Positions 1 to 8,151 are shown, counted from the stretch's first letter. The stretch: 42,821 nucleotides of DNA from UBA11098 sp041671525 (GCA_041671525.1 JBAZBJ010000014.1:1-42821); one strand, 5' to 3'. Numbers and translations are program-made. Notes: generated from the sequence alone by a model not told the origin.

Positions 1-131
1 AAGATTTTGGGATGGGTCCTAATCGGATGTTTAGTTCGGATTCACGCTCCTGGGGTCCGCTGCCGGCTTCCGACGTGATCGGCAAGGTGTTGTTGCGAGC
101 GTGGCCGTTGAATCAACTAAGTGTGTTTTAA
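1..131 (+). CDS. lepB: Signal peptidase I, C-terminal fragment
   Basis: An open frame enters from the left edge (phase set by the codon at 3-5) and ends at TAA 129-131, giving the last 42 residues of a protein. They contain GPNRMFSSDSRSWGPL followed by VIGKVLLRAWPL, which matches the last conserved box of S26 signal peptidases (GDNR..S.DSR.WG.v....i.GK). The usual Asp of GDNR is Pro here. The enzyme cuts signal peptides from secreted proteins on the outer face of the membrane. The catalytic Ser and Lys lie outside the window, so activity cannot be judged. Confidence 0.85.
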   Translation, partial: DFGMGPNRMFSSDSRSWGPLPASDVIGKVLLRAWPLNQLSVF

Positions 132-265
132 TAACCAATAACCAAGAAACAAGGTACAAACAATATACAATAATCAAATCTCAAATTACAAAAGTTTGGA
201 TATTGGAAATTGAATATTGAAATTTGTTTGGTTATTGTATCTTGTATCTTGATTATTTTAAATTT
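132..265. repeat. AT-rich spacer with inverted words
   Basis: The 134 bases between the signal peptidase stop and the chosen hisS start hold no gene. Words such as AATAACCAA on the left reappear as TTGGTTATT at 230-238, and ACAA-type words reappear as TTGT-type words, so the spacer can fold on itself. It resembles the other palindromic spacers of this window. Confidence 0.45.
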
Positions 266-1684
266 ATGGCTAAATCAATTAAAAAAACCGTTGTGAAAAA
301 AACTGTCAAAAAAGTGAAACCGGAAGTTGTCAAAGAGCCTCTACTGTTGCAGCCGCCACGGGGCATGAAAGATATTTTGCCGGAAGATCAACCCTACTGG
401 GACCAGGTGCGGCGCACGACGGAACGTTTGGCGCGCGAATACGGCTATACCCGGATCGATACGCCACTAGTGGAATTCAGCAATCTGTTTGCGCGGGGCG
501 TGGGTGAAGGCACGGACATTGTCGACAAAGAAATGTATACTTTCGTGACCAAAGGCGGCGACAAAGTGGCGCTGCGGCCGGAAATGACGGCCGGCATCGC
601 GCGTTCTTTCATTCAGCATGGCATGGCCGTGCTGCCCAAACCGATCAAATTGTTCTCGACCGGACCGGTCTATCGTTATGATCGGCCGCAAGAAGGACGT
701 TATCGCGAATTCTATCAGGTCAATTATGACATCTTCGGCGAACCGGATGCGATTTTGGACGCGCAAGTGATCCAGGTGGCAGCGCGGGTGGTGCAATCCT
801 TGGGCATCAAAGCGGTGCAGATCCAAGTCAATTCGATCGGCTGTGCGGCTTGTCGCAAGGAATATAAGGATCTTTTGGTCAACTATCTGGAAAGCAAGAA
901 ACAAAAATTGTGTTTGGATTGTAAGAATAGAATGGAGCGCAGCCCGCTGCGTGTGTTGGATTGCAAAGAGGACAAATGCTCGCAGGTTTCCGCCACGGCG
1001 CCGCAGTCAGTGGATCATCTGTGCGAAGAATGTCGGGTGCATTTCAAAAATTTGCTGGAATATCTGGACGAATTGGAACTCCCGTATGTCATCAACCCGC
1101 AGTTGGTGCGCGGGTTGGACTATTACACCAAAACGGTGTTTGAAATCTGGTCCGGCGACGAAGAAGGGCGCAAAAGTGCGCTGGGCGGCGGCGGCCGTTA
1201 TGACGGCTTGATCAAGATGTTGGGCGGGGAGGCCACACCAGCCATTGGTTTTGGCTTAGGAGTGGAAAGAATTATTCTGGAGATGAAAAGAGTGCAAGCC
1301 AAACCGTATCGCGCGCCCAAACCGCGCGTGTTCCTGGCGCAACTGGGTGATCTGGCCAAGAAGAAAAGTTTGAAATTGTTCTCAGAATTGGAAAAGAACG
1401 GAATTTTGGTGGCGGAAAGTTTCGGCCGCGGGAGTCTCAAATCGCAATTGCGGGTGGCCGACAAATTGGGCGTGGAATTTACGCTGATTCTGGGTCAGAA
1501 AGAAGCGTTGGACAAGACGGTCATCATTAAAAATATGGTGAGTGGTGTCCAAGAAACGATGAGTACGGAAAAACTAGCGGAATTTATCAAGAAAAAATTG
1601 AAGACCGACAATGTGGTCGTGTATCATGAGAACAATCACAACCATAATAGTAGTCACGATACTAATCACGAGAGTCATAGTTAA
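266..1684 (+). CDS. hisS: Histidyl-tRNA synthetase
   Basis: Class II aminoacyl-tRNA synthetase of 472 residues that charges tRNA-His in the cytosol. Visible signatures are PRGMKDILPED (about 31-41), the motif 2 loop with YRYDRPQEGRYREF (about 136-149), the histidine-binding RGLDYYTKTVFE (about 282) and GGGGRYDGL (about 307), followed by an anticodon-binding domain. A Cys-rich insertion lies at about 190-260. The start at 266 is preferred over the ATG at 224, because the upstream 14 residues (MFGYCILYLDYFKF) come from spacer DNA. Two oddities: a Lys-rich N-terminal extension (KKTVVKKTVKKVK) and a His/Asn/Ser-rich tail of about 20 residues. No clear SD precedes it. Confidence 0.95.
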   Translation: MAKSIKKTVVKKTVKKVKPEVVKEPLLLQPPRGMKDILPEDQPYWDQVRRTTERLAREYGYTRIDTPLVEFSNLFARGVGEGTDIVDKEMYTFVTKGGDKVALRPEMTAGIARSFIQHGMAVLPKPIKLFSTGPVYRYDRPQEGRYREFYQVNYDIFGEPDAILDAQVIQVAARVVQSLGIKAVQIQVNSIGCAACRKEYKDLLVNYLESKKQKLCLDCKNRMERSPLRVLDCKEDKCSQVSATAPQSVDHLCEECRVHFKNLLEYLDELELPYVINPQLVRGLDYYTKTVFEIWSGDEEGRKSALGGGGRYDGLIKMLGGEATPAIGFGLGVERIILEMKRVQAKPYRAPKPRVFLAQLGDLAKKKSLKLFSELEKNGILVAESFGRGSLKSQLRVADKLGVEFTLILGQKEALDKTVIIKNMVSGVQETMSTEKLAEFIKKKLKTDNVVVYHENNHNHNSSHDTNHESHS

Positions 1685-1692
1685 TTGAACAC

Positions 1693-1787
1693 ACTACAAA
1701 TTACAAATCTTTTACAAATTTACAAATTACGCATTGATATAATATTCAGGCATTTGTAGATTTGTAGTTGATTTGTAAATTCGTAGT
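1693..1787. repeat. Palindromic spacer, TACAAAT dialect
   Basis: The left arm 1693-1727 is built of TACAAAT-type words and the right arm 1752-1787 of ATTTGTA-type words. The two are near-complementary over about 35 nt around a 24-nt loop, placing a long hairpin in the hisS-rpsU spacer just before the rpsU SD. Confidence 0.7.
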
Positions 1788-1805
1788 TTTAGAAAGGAGG
1801 TTTTT

Positions 1806-2066
1806 ATGATTGAAGTAAAAAAGAAAGACCGTGAAACTTCTGAAAGTTTGATCAGAAGGTTTTCTCGCCGTGTCCAACAGAGCGGAGTTTTGATGCACGC
1901 GCGCAAAACGCGTTTCCGCGTGGATGAAAAAAGCAAAACTGAACTCCGCCAGGGCGCGATGTACAAAGCTAAAGTGCGCAAAGTTGTGGATCGGCTGAAA
2001 AAGATGGGAAAATTTGACGAAGGAACTTTCCGTAATGTTAAAAAGAAGCTTATTCCAAAAGAATAA
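1806..2066 (+). CDS. rpsU: Small ribosomal subunit protein bS21
   Basis: An 86-residue, strongly basic protein. Its N-terminal half (VKKKDRETSESLIRRFSRRV and the following QQSGVL) matches the bS21 signature of an acidic residue pair followed by an RRF.R.V helix. It is longer than the usual 60-70 residues because of a C-terminal Lys-rich extension. bS21 sits near the anti-SD end of 16S rRNA in the small subunit. A strong SD (GAAAGGAGG, 1792-1800) lies 5 nt before the ATG, unlike most housekeeping genes here. The following gene is yqeY, a common neighbour of rpsU. Confidence 0.85.
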   Translation: MIEVKKKDRETSESLIRRFSRRVQQSGVLMHARKTRFRVDEKSKTELRQGAMYKAKVRKVVDRLKKMGKFDEGTFRNVKKKLIPKE

Positions 2067-2068
2067 TT

Positions 2069-2160
2069 CCTACGAAATACGAATTTATACGAATGTACGA
2101 ATAGTTTACAATTCGCAATTCGTACATTCGTAAAAGCGTAAGCGAATTCGTAATTCGTAG
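2069..2160. repeat. Palindromic spacer, TACGAAT dialect
   Basis: The left arm 2069-2102 (TACGAAT words) pairs with the right arm 2118-2160. A 15-nt exact match (ATTCGTACATTCGTA at 2118-2132) and a near match (ATTCGTAATTCGTAG at 2146-2160) are separated by a 13-nt insertion in the right arm. It fills the rpsU-yqeY spacer. Confidence 0.75.
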
Positions 2161-2175
2161 TGAGGAACAAAATTT

Positions 2176-2628
2176 ATGTCACTAAAAACACAAATATTTG
2201 AGGATTTAAAAAGCGCAATGAAGGCGGGCGACGCCGTCAAGCGTGACACTTTGCGCATGCTCGATTCTATGATCAAAAACGTGGAAATCGAAAAGATGAA
2301 ACGCGAAACCGGTTTGTCTGACGAAGAAACCCAGGAAGTGATCGCGCGCGCGGTTAAGCAAAGGAAAGACGCCATCGCTCAATATGAAGCGGGCGGCCGC
2401 CCAGAACTGGCCGAAAAAGAAAACGCGGAAATCGCGATTCTCATGGGTTATATGCCGGAGCAGATGAGCGAAGACAAGGTGCGCGAAATCGTGAAAGAGG
2501 TGATTGCTTCTTCCGGTGCTACGAGCAAGGCTGACATTGGCAAAGTCATGGGTGCGGCCATGGGTCGCCTCAAGGGTCAGACCGACGGCAATGTGGTCAA
2601 GAAGATCGTGGAGGAAGAATTGGAATAA
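2176..2628 (+). CDS. yqeY: YqeY/GatB-C-terminal-like protein
   Basis: A 150-residue protein that aligns over its length with the YqeY family: an N-terminal helical part (L..dlk.AMKagD..krdtLRML.s.ik..ei), a central QRKDAI.QYE.GGR.ELAEKE, ILMGYMPEQMSE, and a C-terminal GATSKADIGKVMGA with a final helix. The C-terminal half resembles the tRNA-binding tail of GatB, the amidotransferase subunit. A role in tRNA-dependent amidation is inferred from that likeness and not proven for the family. It follows rpsU by 109 nt and probably shares its transcript. Confidence 0.9.
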   Translation: MSLKTQIFEDLKSAMKAGDAVKRDTLRMLDSMIKNVEIEKMKRETGLSDEETQEVIARAVKQRKDAIAQYEAGGRPELAEKENAEIAILMGYMPEQMSEDKVREIVKEVIASSGATSKADIGKVMGAAMGRLKGQTDGNVVKKIVEEELE

Positions 2629-2649
2629 TATAGTCTTGCCCTTGTTCCT

Positions 2650-2729
2650 CCTCTCCTTTTTAAGGAGAGGAACTAAAGGAGAGGTTTAGCTGAAAAGACA
2701 GCCGCTGTGTATAACAGGGCTGTTTTTTT
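2650..2729 (+). terminator. Two hairpins after yqeY, the second a terminator
   Basis: A 9-bp stem (CCTCTCCTT / AAGGAGAGG, 2650-2670) has no T-run. It is followed by ACAGCC (2698-2703) paired with GGCTGT (2718-2723) and seven Ts, a Rho-independent terminator for the hisS-rpsU-yqeY stretch. Confidence 0.65.
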
Positions 2730-2789
2730 GTTTAATTTTATGGTATACTATTATTAAGAAAGTATCCTTCAAAAATCAACATAAAAAGT

Positions 2790-3737
2790 ATGTACAAAAC
2801 TATGCAAAAAACCAAAACCAAAACCGGCATCGCGGTGGCGCTCGTGACTTTTTCTGTCCTCTCCGCTGTGGCGGCCGGGTACGTGATCACCAATAAAAGC
2901 GGCAGCGCCCGGAAGATTTTTTCCAGTGGCGGCAGTGGAAAGGCTTCCACGTCATCGAAATCCGGCGGTGACTCAGATTTAAAAACAACAAAACCGAAAG
3001 ACTCAACAATTCCGGCAATTGCCGATGACGGTGAAAACTATTTTCTCAAAGGCGCCACGGAAGGCAAAGAAGATTTCTGTTCGGCTGATTGTGATTCCAA
3101 CAGCAAAGCCGGCTCCGGCCGGTGTCTCCATGAATTTTACGCGCAGGACAATCAAGCCAAGGAAATAGCCGTGGTTTGTGACAATGGTTGTGAGAACGGC
3201 GCTTGCAAAAAAACTTGCGATGTGGCCACTACACCGCCGCCAGTCACACCGCCGACACCAACCCCGACGAGTTGTAAAAGTCAAACCGGCTCCGGCAATT
3301 ATGCGTGCGACCCCAAAGTTATTGGTATCGGTCAAACCCTTATGGCGGAAGCGCTCAATGCCGGCTCCTCGCGCTACTATAAAGTCACGATCGATACCAA
3401 TAAACAGGCCTTCAATGTCGGTCTAGCTTCATTAAATCAGGATCCGGCTGCCGATACCAATGTGTTGGTTTCGTCGACCGGTGATGACATTGATACGAAA
3501 TATGCCACGACGCTCGGTCTGTACAATGCTACCGGTACCGGGATTAACAGTGCTTGGGGTGGAAATTACGCGAATCCTACGGTGGCGCCAACGACCTTCG
3601 CGCGTTTTTCGCACGCCACCAGCGGTGAGAGTGTGACCTCACAGAAGCCCTACGCGAGTTCAGTTTTCTATATCAAGGTTAAAAATGAAGGAACAAAGAC
3701 GGAACGGTATAATTTTACCGCCTATCAAAGCAACTAG
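2790..3737 (+). CDS. Secreted or membrane-anchored Cys-rich protein
   Basis: A 315-residue protein of unknown function. One hydrophobic helix (about 12-33, GIAVALVTFSVLSAVAAGYV) acts as signal or anchor. A Ser/Gly/Lys linker is followed by a Cys-rich module (about 79-145) that starts DDGENYFLKG and ends CDNGCENGACKKTC. A PPPVTPPTPTPT linker then leads to a Cys-poor C-terminal part of about 150 residues rich in Thr, Ala and Tyr (SRYYKVTIDTNKQAFNVGL, AYQSN end) that looks like a beta-sandwich. The next gene carries the same Cys-rich module. An alternative start is the ATG at 2802. Likely a cell-surface protein, by topology only. Confidence 0.75.
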   Translation: MYKTMQKTKTKTGIAVALVTFSVLSAVAAGYVITNKSGSARKIFSSGGSGKASTSSKSGGDSDLKTTKPKDSTIPAIADDGENYFLKGATEGKEDFCSADCDSNSKAGSGRCLHEFYAQDNQAKEIAVVCDNGCENGACKKTCDVATTPPPVTPPTPTPTSCKSQTGSGNYACDPKVIGIGQTLMAEALNAGSSRYYKVTIDTNKQAFNVGLASLNQDPAADTNVLVSSTGDDIDTKYATTLGLYNATGTGINSAWGGNYANPTVAPTTFARFSHATSGESVTSQKPYASSVFYIKVKNEGTKTERYNFTAYQSN

Positions 3738-3773
3738 CGCAACAAAAAAAATTTTAAAAAATATATTTAAACT

Positions 3774-4292
3774 ATGAACAAAATAAAAACCAAAATTTTT
3801 CTCCTGGCGCTGATCATCTTCGCCGCGTCGGTCGCGCAGGCGAAGGCCTTGAGTTGCCAATCAGCCTACCAATGCGGCAACATCCAATTCAACAGTTGTG
3901 TGAACGGGACGTGTCAAAAAGCGGCCTGCGGCGACGGTTTCTGCAATGCTTGTTCCTTTTCTCCGTGCGGCGGCTTCATCGAGACCAAGCAGACTTGTTC
4001 CAAAGATTGCGGCCAACCGACCACGCCACCGCCCACCATCGCTAACAAATCAGATTCAGACAACGGGCAGAACTATTTTCTCAAGGGCACCACGAGCGGC
4101 TTGTTGAATAGCGCAACTGCGACCAAAACAGACACGTGTCTCTCTAAATGTTCCGGCGACAACGCTCAGGCTTCCGGCCAATGCCTGTTGGAATATTATC
4201 TCTCCGGCGACCAGCTCAAATCCCAAAAAGTCGCCTGCGCCGGCGGCTGTGAAAACGGCGCCTGCAAGCAGACTTGCGCAGTGGCGCGGTAA
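3774..4292 (+). CDS. Small secreted Cys-rich protein, paralogous module
   Basis: 172 residues. A classical signal peptide (MNKIKTKIFLLALIIFAASVAQA, likely cut after AQA or AKA) is followed by a first Cys cluster (CQSAYQCGN...CGDGFCNAC...C), a TTPPPT linker, and a second module (about 100-168) that starts DNGQNYFLKGT and ends CAGGCENGACKQTC. That second module is a clear relative of the one in the preceding gene. The protein lacks the beta-rich C-terminal part of its neighbour. The genes are 36 nt apart and probably co-transcribed. The many Cys suggest disulfides or metal binding outside the cell; function unknown. Confidence 0.75.
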   Translation: MNKIKTKIFLLALIIFAASVAQAKALSCQSAYQCGNIQFNSCVNGTCQKAACGDGFCNACSFSPCGGFIETKQTCSKDCGQPTTPPPTIANKSDSDNGQNYFLKGTTSGLLNSATATKTDTCLSKCSGDNAQASGQCLLEYYLSGDQLKSQKVACAGGCENGACKQTCAVAR

Positions 4293-4320
4293 CAAAAGCA
4301 CAGATTATTCGTTTTTAAGC

Positions 4321-4351
4321 AAAAACAGTTCTCGCAAAAGAACTGTTTTTG
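4321..4351 (+). terminator. Terminator after the Cys-rich gene pair
   Basis: AAAAACAGTTCT (4321-4332) pairs with AGAACTGTTTTT (4339-4350) around a 6-nt loop and runs into Ts. Confidence 0.8.
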
Positions 4352-4418
4352 TTGTTACTGTACTAGTTCAGTAACAAATTGCGTAATTTATTCCGCCACA
4401 AATCACAAAACGCGCAAG

Positions 4419-4446
4419 TTGCATTTTTAGCCGTATTTGTTACGAT
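4419..4446 (+). promoter_or_regulatory. purL-purQ promoter
   Basis: A -35 TTGCAT (4419-4424), a 16-nt spacer and a -10 TACGAT (4441-4446) lie just after the preceding terminator and about 190 nt before purL. The transcript would begin near 4453. Confidence 0.5.
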
Positions 4447-4452
4447 AAAGGA

Positions 4453-4506
4453 CTTTAGCAGCGGGTCGCCGACGTTAGGACTTTGGCGGACCAAAGAGGG
4501 CTAAAG
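4453..4506 (+). ncRNA. Structured 5' leader of purL
   Basis: CTTTAGC (4453-4459) pairs with GCTAAAG (4500-4506) to close a branched structure. Inside it CTTTGG (4481-4486) pairs perfectly with CCAAAG (4491-4496) over a 4-nt loop, and a weaker AGCG...CGTT arm lies before it. The outer stem begins at the predicted transcription start. I could not match it to the purine, PRPP or ZTP riboswitch consensus from memory. A regulatory role is inferred. Confidence 0.35.
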
Positions 4507-4571
4507 CGGCAGATGTAACTTAACAATTTGGTGAAGAAAAAAATATAAACCCTAAAAGAAAGGATGTGAGG

Positions 4572-4616
4572 ATGGGAAATAAATGTTGCAGCAGTGATTC
4601 AGAAAAAATATTGTAA
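4572..4616 (+). CDS. Possible 14-codon leader peptide before purL
   Basis: ATG at 4572 follows an AAAGGA sequence by about 7 nt and opens a 14-codon frame (MGNKCCSSDSEKIL) that ends at TAA 4614-4616, just upstream of the purL SD. It may be a translated leader. The Cys-Cys-Ser-Ser run gives no obvious link to purines. It could equally be chance. Confidence 0.25.
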   Translation: MGNKCCSSDSEKIL

Positions 4617-4635
4617 GGATGAAAGGAGGCTGAAT

Positions 4636-7380
4636 ATGATCGTACGTTTCTTTGTCACACTAAAGGGTCGCAGGACCAACAGGTACACGATTTACAACTT
4701 GGAAGTTCGTAGTCTGAAGAAGCTGGCAGCTCTCAAAAAACTGTTTCATAATCCGGAAACGGAAGAAATGGTCAATGAGCTCCCAAAAGGAAGAAGTTTT
4801 CTTGAGGTGATGTATCACAACGGCGTCATCGATCCGGCACAGGAGTCAATTATTATTGCTTGCCGGAGTCTGGGCGTCGAGGTGGAGGCCGTGAAGGTTT
4901 CGCATCGCTACTATGGCAACGAACGGCAGCGGGTGTTTGTGAACAAGCTCGTGCATATGTCATTTACGAAAGAGCCGGTTCTCACCACACTCAAGCCGCG
5001 CGGTTTGAGGAAGGGGATGAACATTTTCGATCTGACTGCCATGAGTGACGATCAGCTTTTGAAGTTGAGCAGCGATATGAAGCTTGCGTTATCGCTCGAC
5101 CAGATGAAGCGGATCGCGGAAACTCAGAAGCAGCTTGGGTTGCTGGTGGTGACCGATGTTCTGCTGGAGACGTTTGCCGCCAAGTGGTCTGACCACTGCG
5201 CGCATACGAAATGGAAAGCATTGGGCCTCTTTGATATCTTGAGATCAGCAACGAAGCGGATCAGGAATACCAATCTGGTTTCGGCTTTCGACGACAACGC
5301 TGGTGGCTGGAAGTTTTTTGCCGGGCTGGTGGCGGCCTTCAAGCTGGAGACGCATAACAGTCCATCACAGCAGGAGCCGTATGGCGGTCAGTTGACCAAA
5401 TTTGGCGGTGTCATTCGTGACATCTTCGGCTTTGGAAAAGGCGCGTTGCCAATCGGCAACATGGAAATGACAGTTGTCGGTGAATTTGATCCGAAAAAAT
5501 TTCCTGGTATCGAGGGAAGAACCTTGTCAGCCAAAACGATTGCCTCGGAAACGATCCGGGCCGTCAAAGATTATGGAAATCCGATGGGCATTGCAATGCT
5601 GTTGGCGCGGATGCTAAGTCATCCAAATTTCGGCGGCAAAACGTTTGCTCTGGGCGGTACGATTGGAATCACGACCAAAGCGGCAGCTAAAAAAGGGCGT
5701 CCCAGAGCTGGTGATTATGCGGTACTGGGTGGTGGAAAAACTGGCAATGATGGATTGCACGGCGCGACCGTGAGTTCGGGAGAGATGACACAGGAAACGG
5801 ACAGTGGGGATTCTTGCCACGTGCAGATTGGCACACCGTTTACCGAACAAAAATTCATGCGTGCTTCGATGGAATTGCGCGATGCGGATTGTGTCAGCGC
5901 GGTCAATGACTTCGGAGCGGCTGGCATCGTGTCAGCATTCGGAGAAATGGGCGAGCTTGTCGGTCGTTGGGGCGGAGTGCTGATCAATCTGGCACGGGTA
6001 CCTCTCAAGGTGCTGGGTCTGGAAAACTGGCAGATCGCTTTGTCGGAAAGCCAGGAAAGAATGGCCTACGCCATCAAGCCGGAAAAGCTCAAAACTGCCA
6101 TGAAGATTTTCAAGCGTTATGGCATCGAGGCCACGGTGGTTGGAGTTTTCACAGGCAACGGACGGTTCCAGATGATCTATGATAAGTCGATCAAACGTTT
6201 CACTTCGCGGATGAAAGTTTCAGGCGAAGTGGCGCTGGATGTTCCGTATTCTTGTTTTGACAACTGTCCGCTTCCGAAGATAGAAGTGATTGCGCCGCCA
6301 CCGAAGGTAGGAAAAGTTGTGTTTCCAAACATAACAATCTTTAACGCGCAGGACATGGCGCTTAAAGTAGTGAGTCATTTTGACGTGTGTGACCAGTCCT
6401 TGGCGACAACACAGTATGATTCGACGGTGCAAGGACGGACCCAGCAGGGACCGCTCTATGGTCACAACTACAATGTTCCGTCACATCTGGCGGCGGTTCG
6501 TCCGGTTTATGGGAGGCCATACGGTCTGACCATCAGCCAGAGCTTTGATCCATGGCAGTTTGAAGTCGATCCGGTCGGTGCCGCGGCTAACGCGATGTTG
6601 GACGCGATCGTGACTCAGGTAGTTGCTGGTGTTAAGCTCAAGGACATCTGTTTGGCGGACAATTTCTACACGCCCAACAAAGACCCTTACGCCTATTGGT
6701 ATCTTAGTGAGCAGGTCAAACTGATCTCGATGCTTGCGGAGATGCTCGGCACGCCTTTTATTACGGGTAAGGACAGTTCCTCCGGATCGGCAACATTCAG
6801 TGATATCGGTCTGGTGGTGAATGTTCTGGCGAGCGTGGCGATAACGGCTATGGGTAAGATTAGCGATGTCAGAAAGCTTATCCCGCATCAGTGGCAGAAT
6901 GACAGAAGTGTTTTATTTTCCTTGGGCCAGAGAGCAAAAAGATTGGATGGTTCCATCCTGTCTTCCGCGCTTGGCATCACTGGAACCAAGCTGGACGTCA
7001 TACCGTTGGAAACCGCAAGGCAGTATATGCTGCGGCTTTCCAAGCTCGTTTCAACGGGCATTGTCAAATCGGCAGTTCCGGTTAATCGTGGCGGCATTTT
7101 CCTCCGTTTGTTTGAGGGCGTCGAGGCCTCTGGTCTTGGTGTTTACGCAGATGAGTGTGAAAATCTCTTCCATGAAAGCTTCGGTTCAGTTCTGGTTGAG
7201 ATTGATCCTTGCAGAGCAGATGTCCTTTCCGACGAATTCGGTGATCTCAATCCTCTCTATGTCGGCAGGATATCGTCGCATCATGGAAAAGGGCTGAGCG
7301 TAAAAAGCCGGAGATTCGACTGGAGTGAACTGCGCGGTGCTTGGAGCAGCAAGTTTGCAAAGGAGGTATTGGCAGCATGA
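4636..7380 (+). CDS. purL: Phosphoribosylformylglycinamidine synthase, synthetase subunit
   Basis: A 914-residue FGAM synthase without the glutaminase domain. It makes FGAM from FGAR, ATP and ammonia in purine synthesis, using ammonia from PurQ. The N-terminus (FFVTLKGRRT...; about 1-90) resembles a PurS-like domain. Then come the linker and first catalytic domain, with KWSDHCAHTKWK (about 183-194), ETHNSPSQQEPYGG (about 238-251) and GGGKTGNDGLHGATVSS (about 365-381), followed by a second AIR-synthase-like half. The start at 4636 is set by a strong SD (AAAGGAGG, 4622-4629); the ATG at 4594 has none. Its stop overlaps the purQ start (ATGA). It uses AGA/AGG Arg codons more than the fts genes do, which suggests a different history. 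Confidence 0.93.
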   Translation: MIVRFFVTLKGRRTNRYTIYNLEVRSLKKLAALKKLFHNPETEEMVNELPKGRSFLEVMYHNGVIDPAQESIIIACRSLGVEVEAVKVSHRYYGNERQRVFVNKLVHMSFTKEPVLTTLKPRGLRKGMNIFDLTAMSDDQLLKLSSDMKLALSLDQMKRIAETQKQLGLLVVTDVLLETFAAKWSDHCAHTKWKALGLFDILRSATKRIRNTNLVSAFDDNAGGWKFFAGLVAAFKLETHNSPSQQEPYGGQLTKFGGVIRDIFGFGKGALPIGNMEMTVVGEFDPKKFPGIEGRTLSAKTIASETIRAVKDYGNPMGIAMLLARMLSHPNFGGKTFALGGTIGITTKAAAKKGRPRAGDYAVLGGGKTGNDGLHGATVSSGEMTQETDSGDSCHVQIGTPFTEQKFMRASMELRDADCVSAVNDFGAAGIVSAFGEMGELVGRWGGVLINLARVPLKVLGLENWQIALSESQERMAYAIKPEKLKTAMKIFKRYGIEATVVGVFTGNGRFQMIYDKSIKRFTSRMKVSGEVALDVPYSCFDNCPLPKIEVIAPPPKVGKVVFPNITIFNAQDMALKVVSHFDVCDQSLATTQYDSTVQGRTQQGPLYGHNYNVPSHLAAVRPVYGRPYGLTISQSFDPWQFEVDPVGAAANAMLDAIVTQVVAGVKLKDICLADNFYTPNKDPYAYWYLSEQVKLISMLAEMLGTPFITGKDSSSGSATFSDIGLVVNVLASVAITAMGKISDVRKLIPHQWQNDRSVLFSLGQRAKRLDGSILSSALGITGTKLDVIPLETARQYMLRLSKLVSTGIVKSAVPVNRGGIFLRLFEGVEASGLGVYADECENLFHESFGSVLVEIDPCRADVLSDEFGDLNPLYVGRISSHHGKGLSVKSRRFDWSELRGAWSSKFAKEVLAA

Positions 7381-8033
7381 AAAAAGCAAAAGGAAAAAAG
7401 AAAAAAGTTTTCATTCCGTATTTTCCGGGCACCAACTGCGAAGTTGAGACGATGGTTGCCTTTGAGAATGCGGGCGCCAGACCAGAGCTGTTGTTTCTGG
7501 CAGATCTGCAGAAGGAAAAAAAGAAAATCACAGACTGTGATCTGATCTGTTTCCCGGGAGGATTTTCGTACGGTGATTATGTCGACACAGGCATCATCGC
7601 GGCTACGCTCATGCAGGACTTCATGTCTCAGTTGGTTGAGGCAAAGATTCCGGCTCTGGCAATTTGTAACGGTTTTCAGGGCGTGATGAGAGCCGGGGTT
7701 TTCGGCAAAGGTGTGACACTCACGACCAATGACTCGGGGACATTTTGCAGCCGTCCCACTGACCATCTCGTGGTGGATTCTAACTGCGTCTGGACAAAGG
7801 GTCTCACCGGGAAAGTGCTGCCTTTTCCGTCAGCACATGGCGGCGGGAAAGTGTTTCGCACGAAGAGTCCCAATATCGTGCTCAAGTATGTCTCCAAATC
7901 TCCGAACGGCGGAATCATCGCCGGTATCTGTTCAGACAATGGTCTGATTTTCGGACTCATGGATCATCCTGAGCGTGCGCTGGAAGATGAAGAAGTTCAG
8001 GAGATTTTCCGGAATGGCATCAGGGCAGCGTAA
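7377..8033 (+). CDS. purQ: FGAM synthase, glutaminase subunit
   Basis: A 218-residue class I glutamine amidotransferase that feeds ammonia to PurL. FPGGFSYGDYVDTG, the nucleophile in AICNGFQGV (Cys97) and the C-terminal DHPERA with the catalytic His are all present, so the triad looks intact. The start at 7377 overlaps the purL TGA and is preceded by AAAGGAGG (7359-7366); the ATG at 7341 lies inside purL and would add 12 unrelated residues. The N-terminus has a short Lys-rich stretch (MKKAKGKKKK) before the usual beta strand. Overlap with purL implies translational coupling and 1:1 supply. Confidence 0.95.
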   Translation: MKKAKGKKKKVFIPYFPGTNCEVETMVAFENAGARPELLFLADLQKEKKKITDCDLICFPGGFSYGDYVDTGIIAATLMQDFMSQLVEAKIPALAICNGFQGVMRAGVFGKGVTLTTNDSGTFCSRPTDHLVVDSNCVWTKGLTGKVLPFPSAHGGGKVFRTKSPNIVLKYVSKSPNGGIIAGICSDNGLIFGLMDHPERALEDEEVQEIFRNGIRAA

Positions 8034-8062
8034 AAAAATAAGTAACTGTATCAGCAGCAACA

Positions 8063-8107
8063 ATCTCCCCGACGCTTGGCAATGCCAGGTCGTCGGGGAT
8101 TTTTTTA
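8063..8107 (+). terminator. purLQ terminator
   Basis: TCCCCGACG (8066-8074) pairs with CGTCGGGGA (8091-8099), with an inner TTGGCAATGCCA stem, followed by seven Ts. Confidence 0.85.
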
Positions 8108-8122
8108 TCCGAATTTTCCAAT

Positions 8123-8151
8123 TTGCCTTTTTACGGCACATTTGCTACATT
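8123..8151 (+). promoter_or_regulatory. Promoter of the 66-aa and 129-aa genes
   Basis: TTGCCT (8123-8128), a 17-nt spacer and TACATT (8146-8151). Downstream, AATAAATAACTACT (about 8182-8195) can pair with GGTAGTTTATT (about 8200-8210) just before the SD, so the leader is hairpin-forming. Confidence 0.5.

Noticed and set aside
843..1211. Long open frame overlapping hisS in another frame
   Set aside because: Its product has no domain-like pattern and it lies wholly inside the well-conserved hisS; a shadow of GC-rich third positions.
4453..4506. Known purine, PRPP or ZTP riboswitch before purL
   Set aside because: None of the conserved loop sequences that I can recall for these classes is present.
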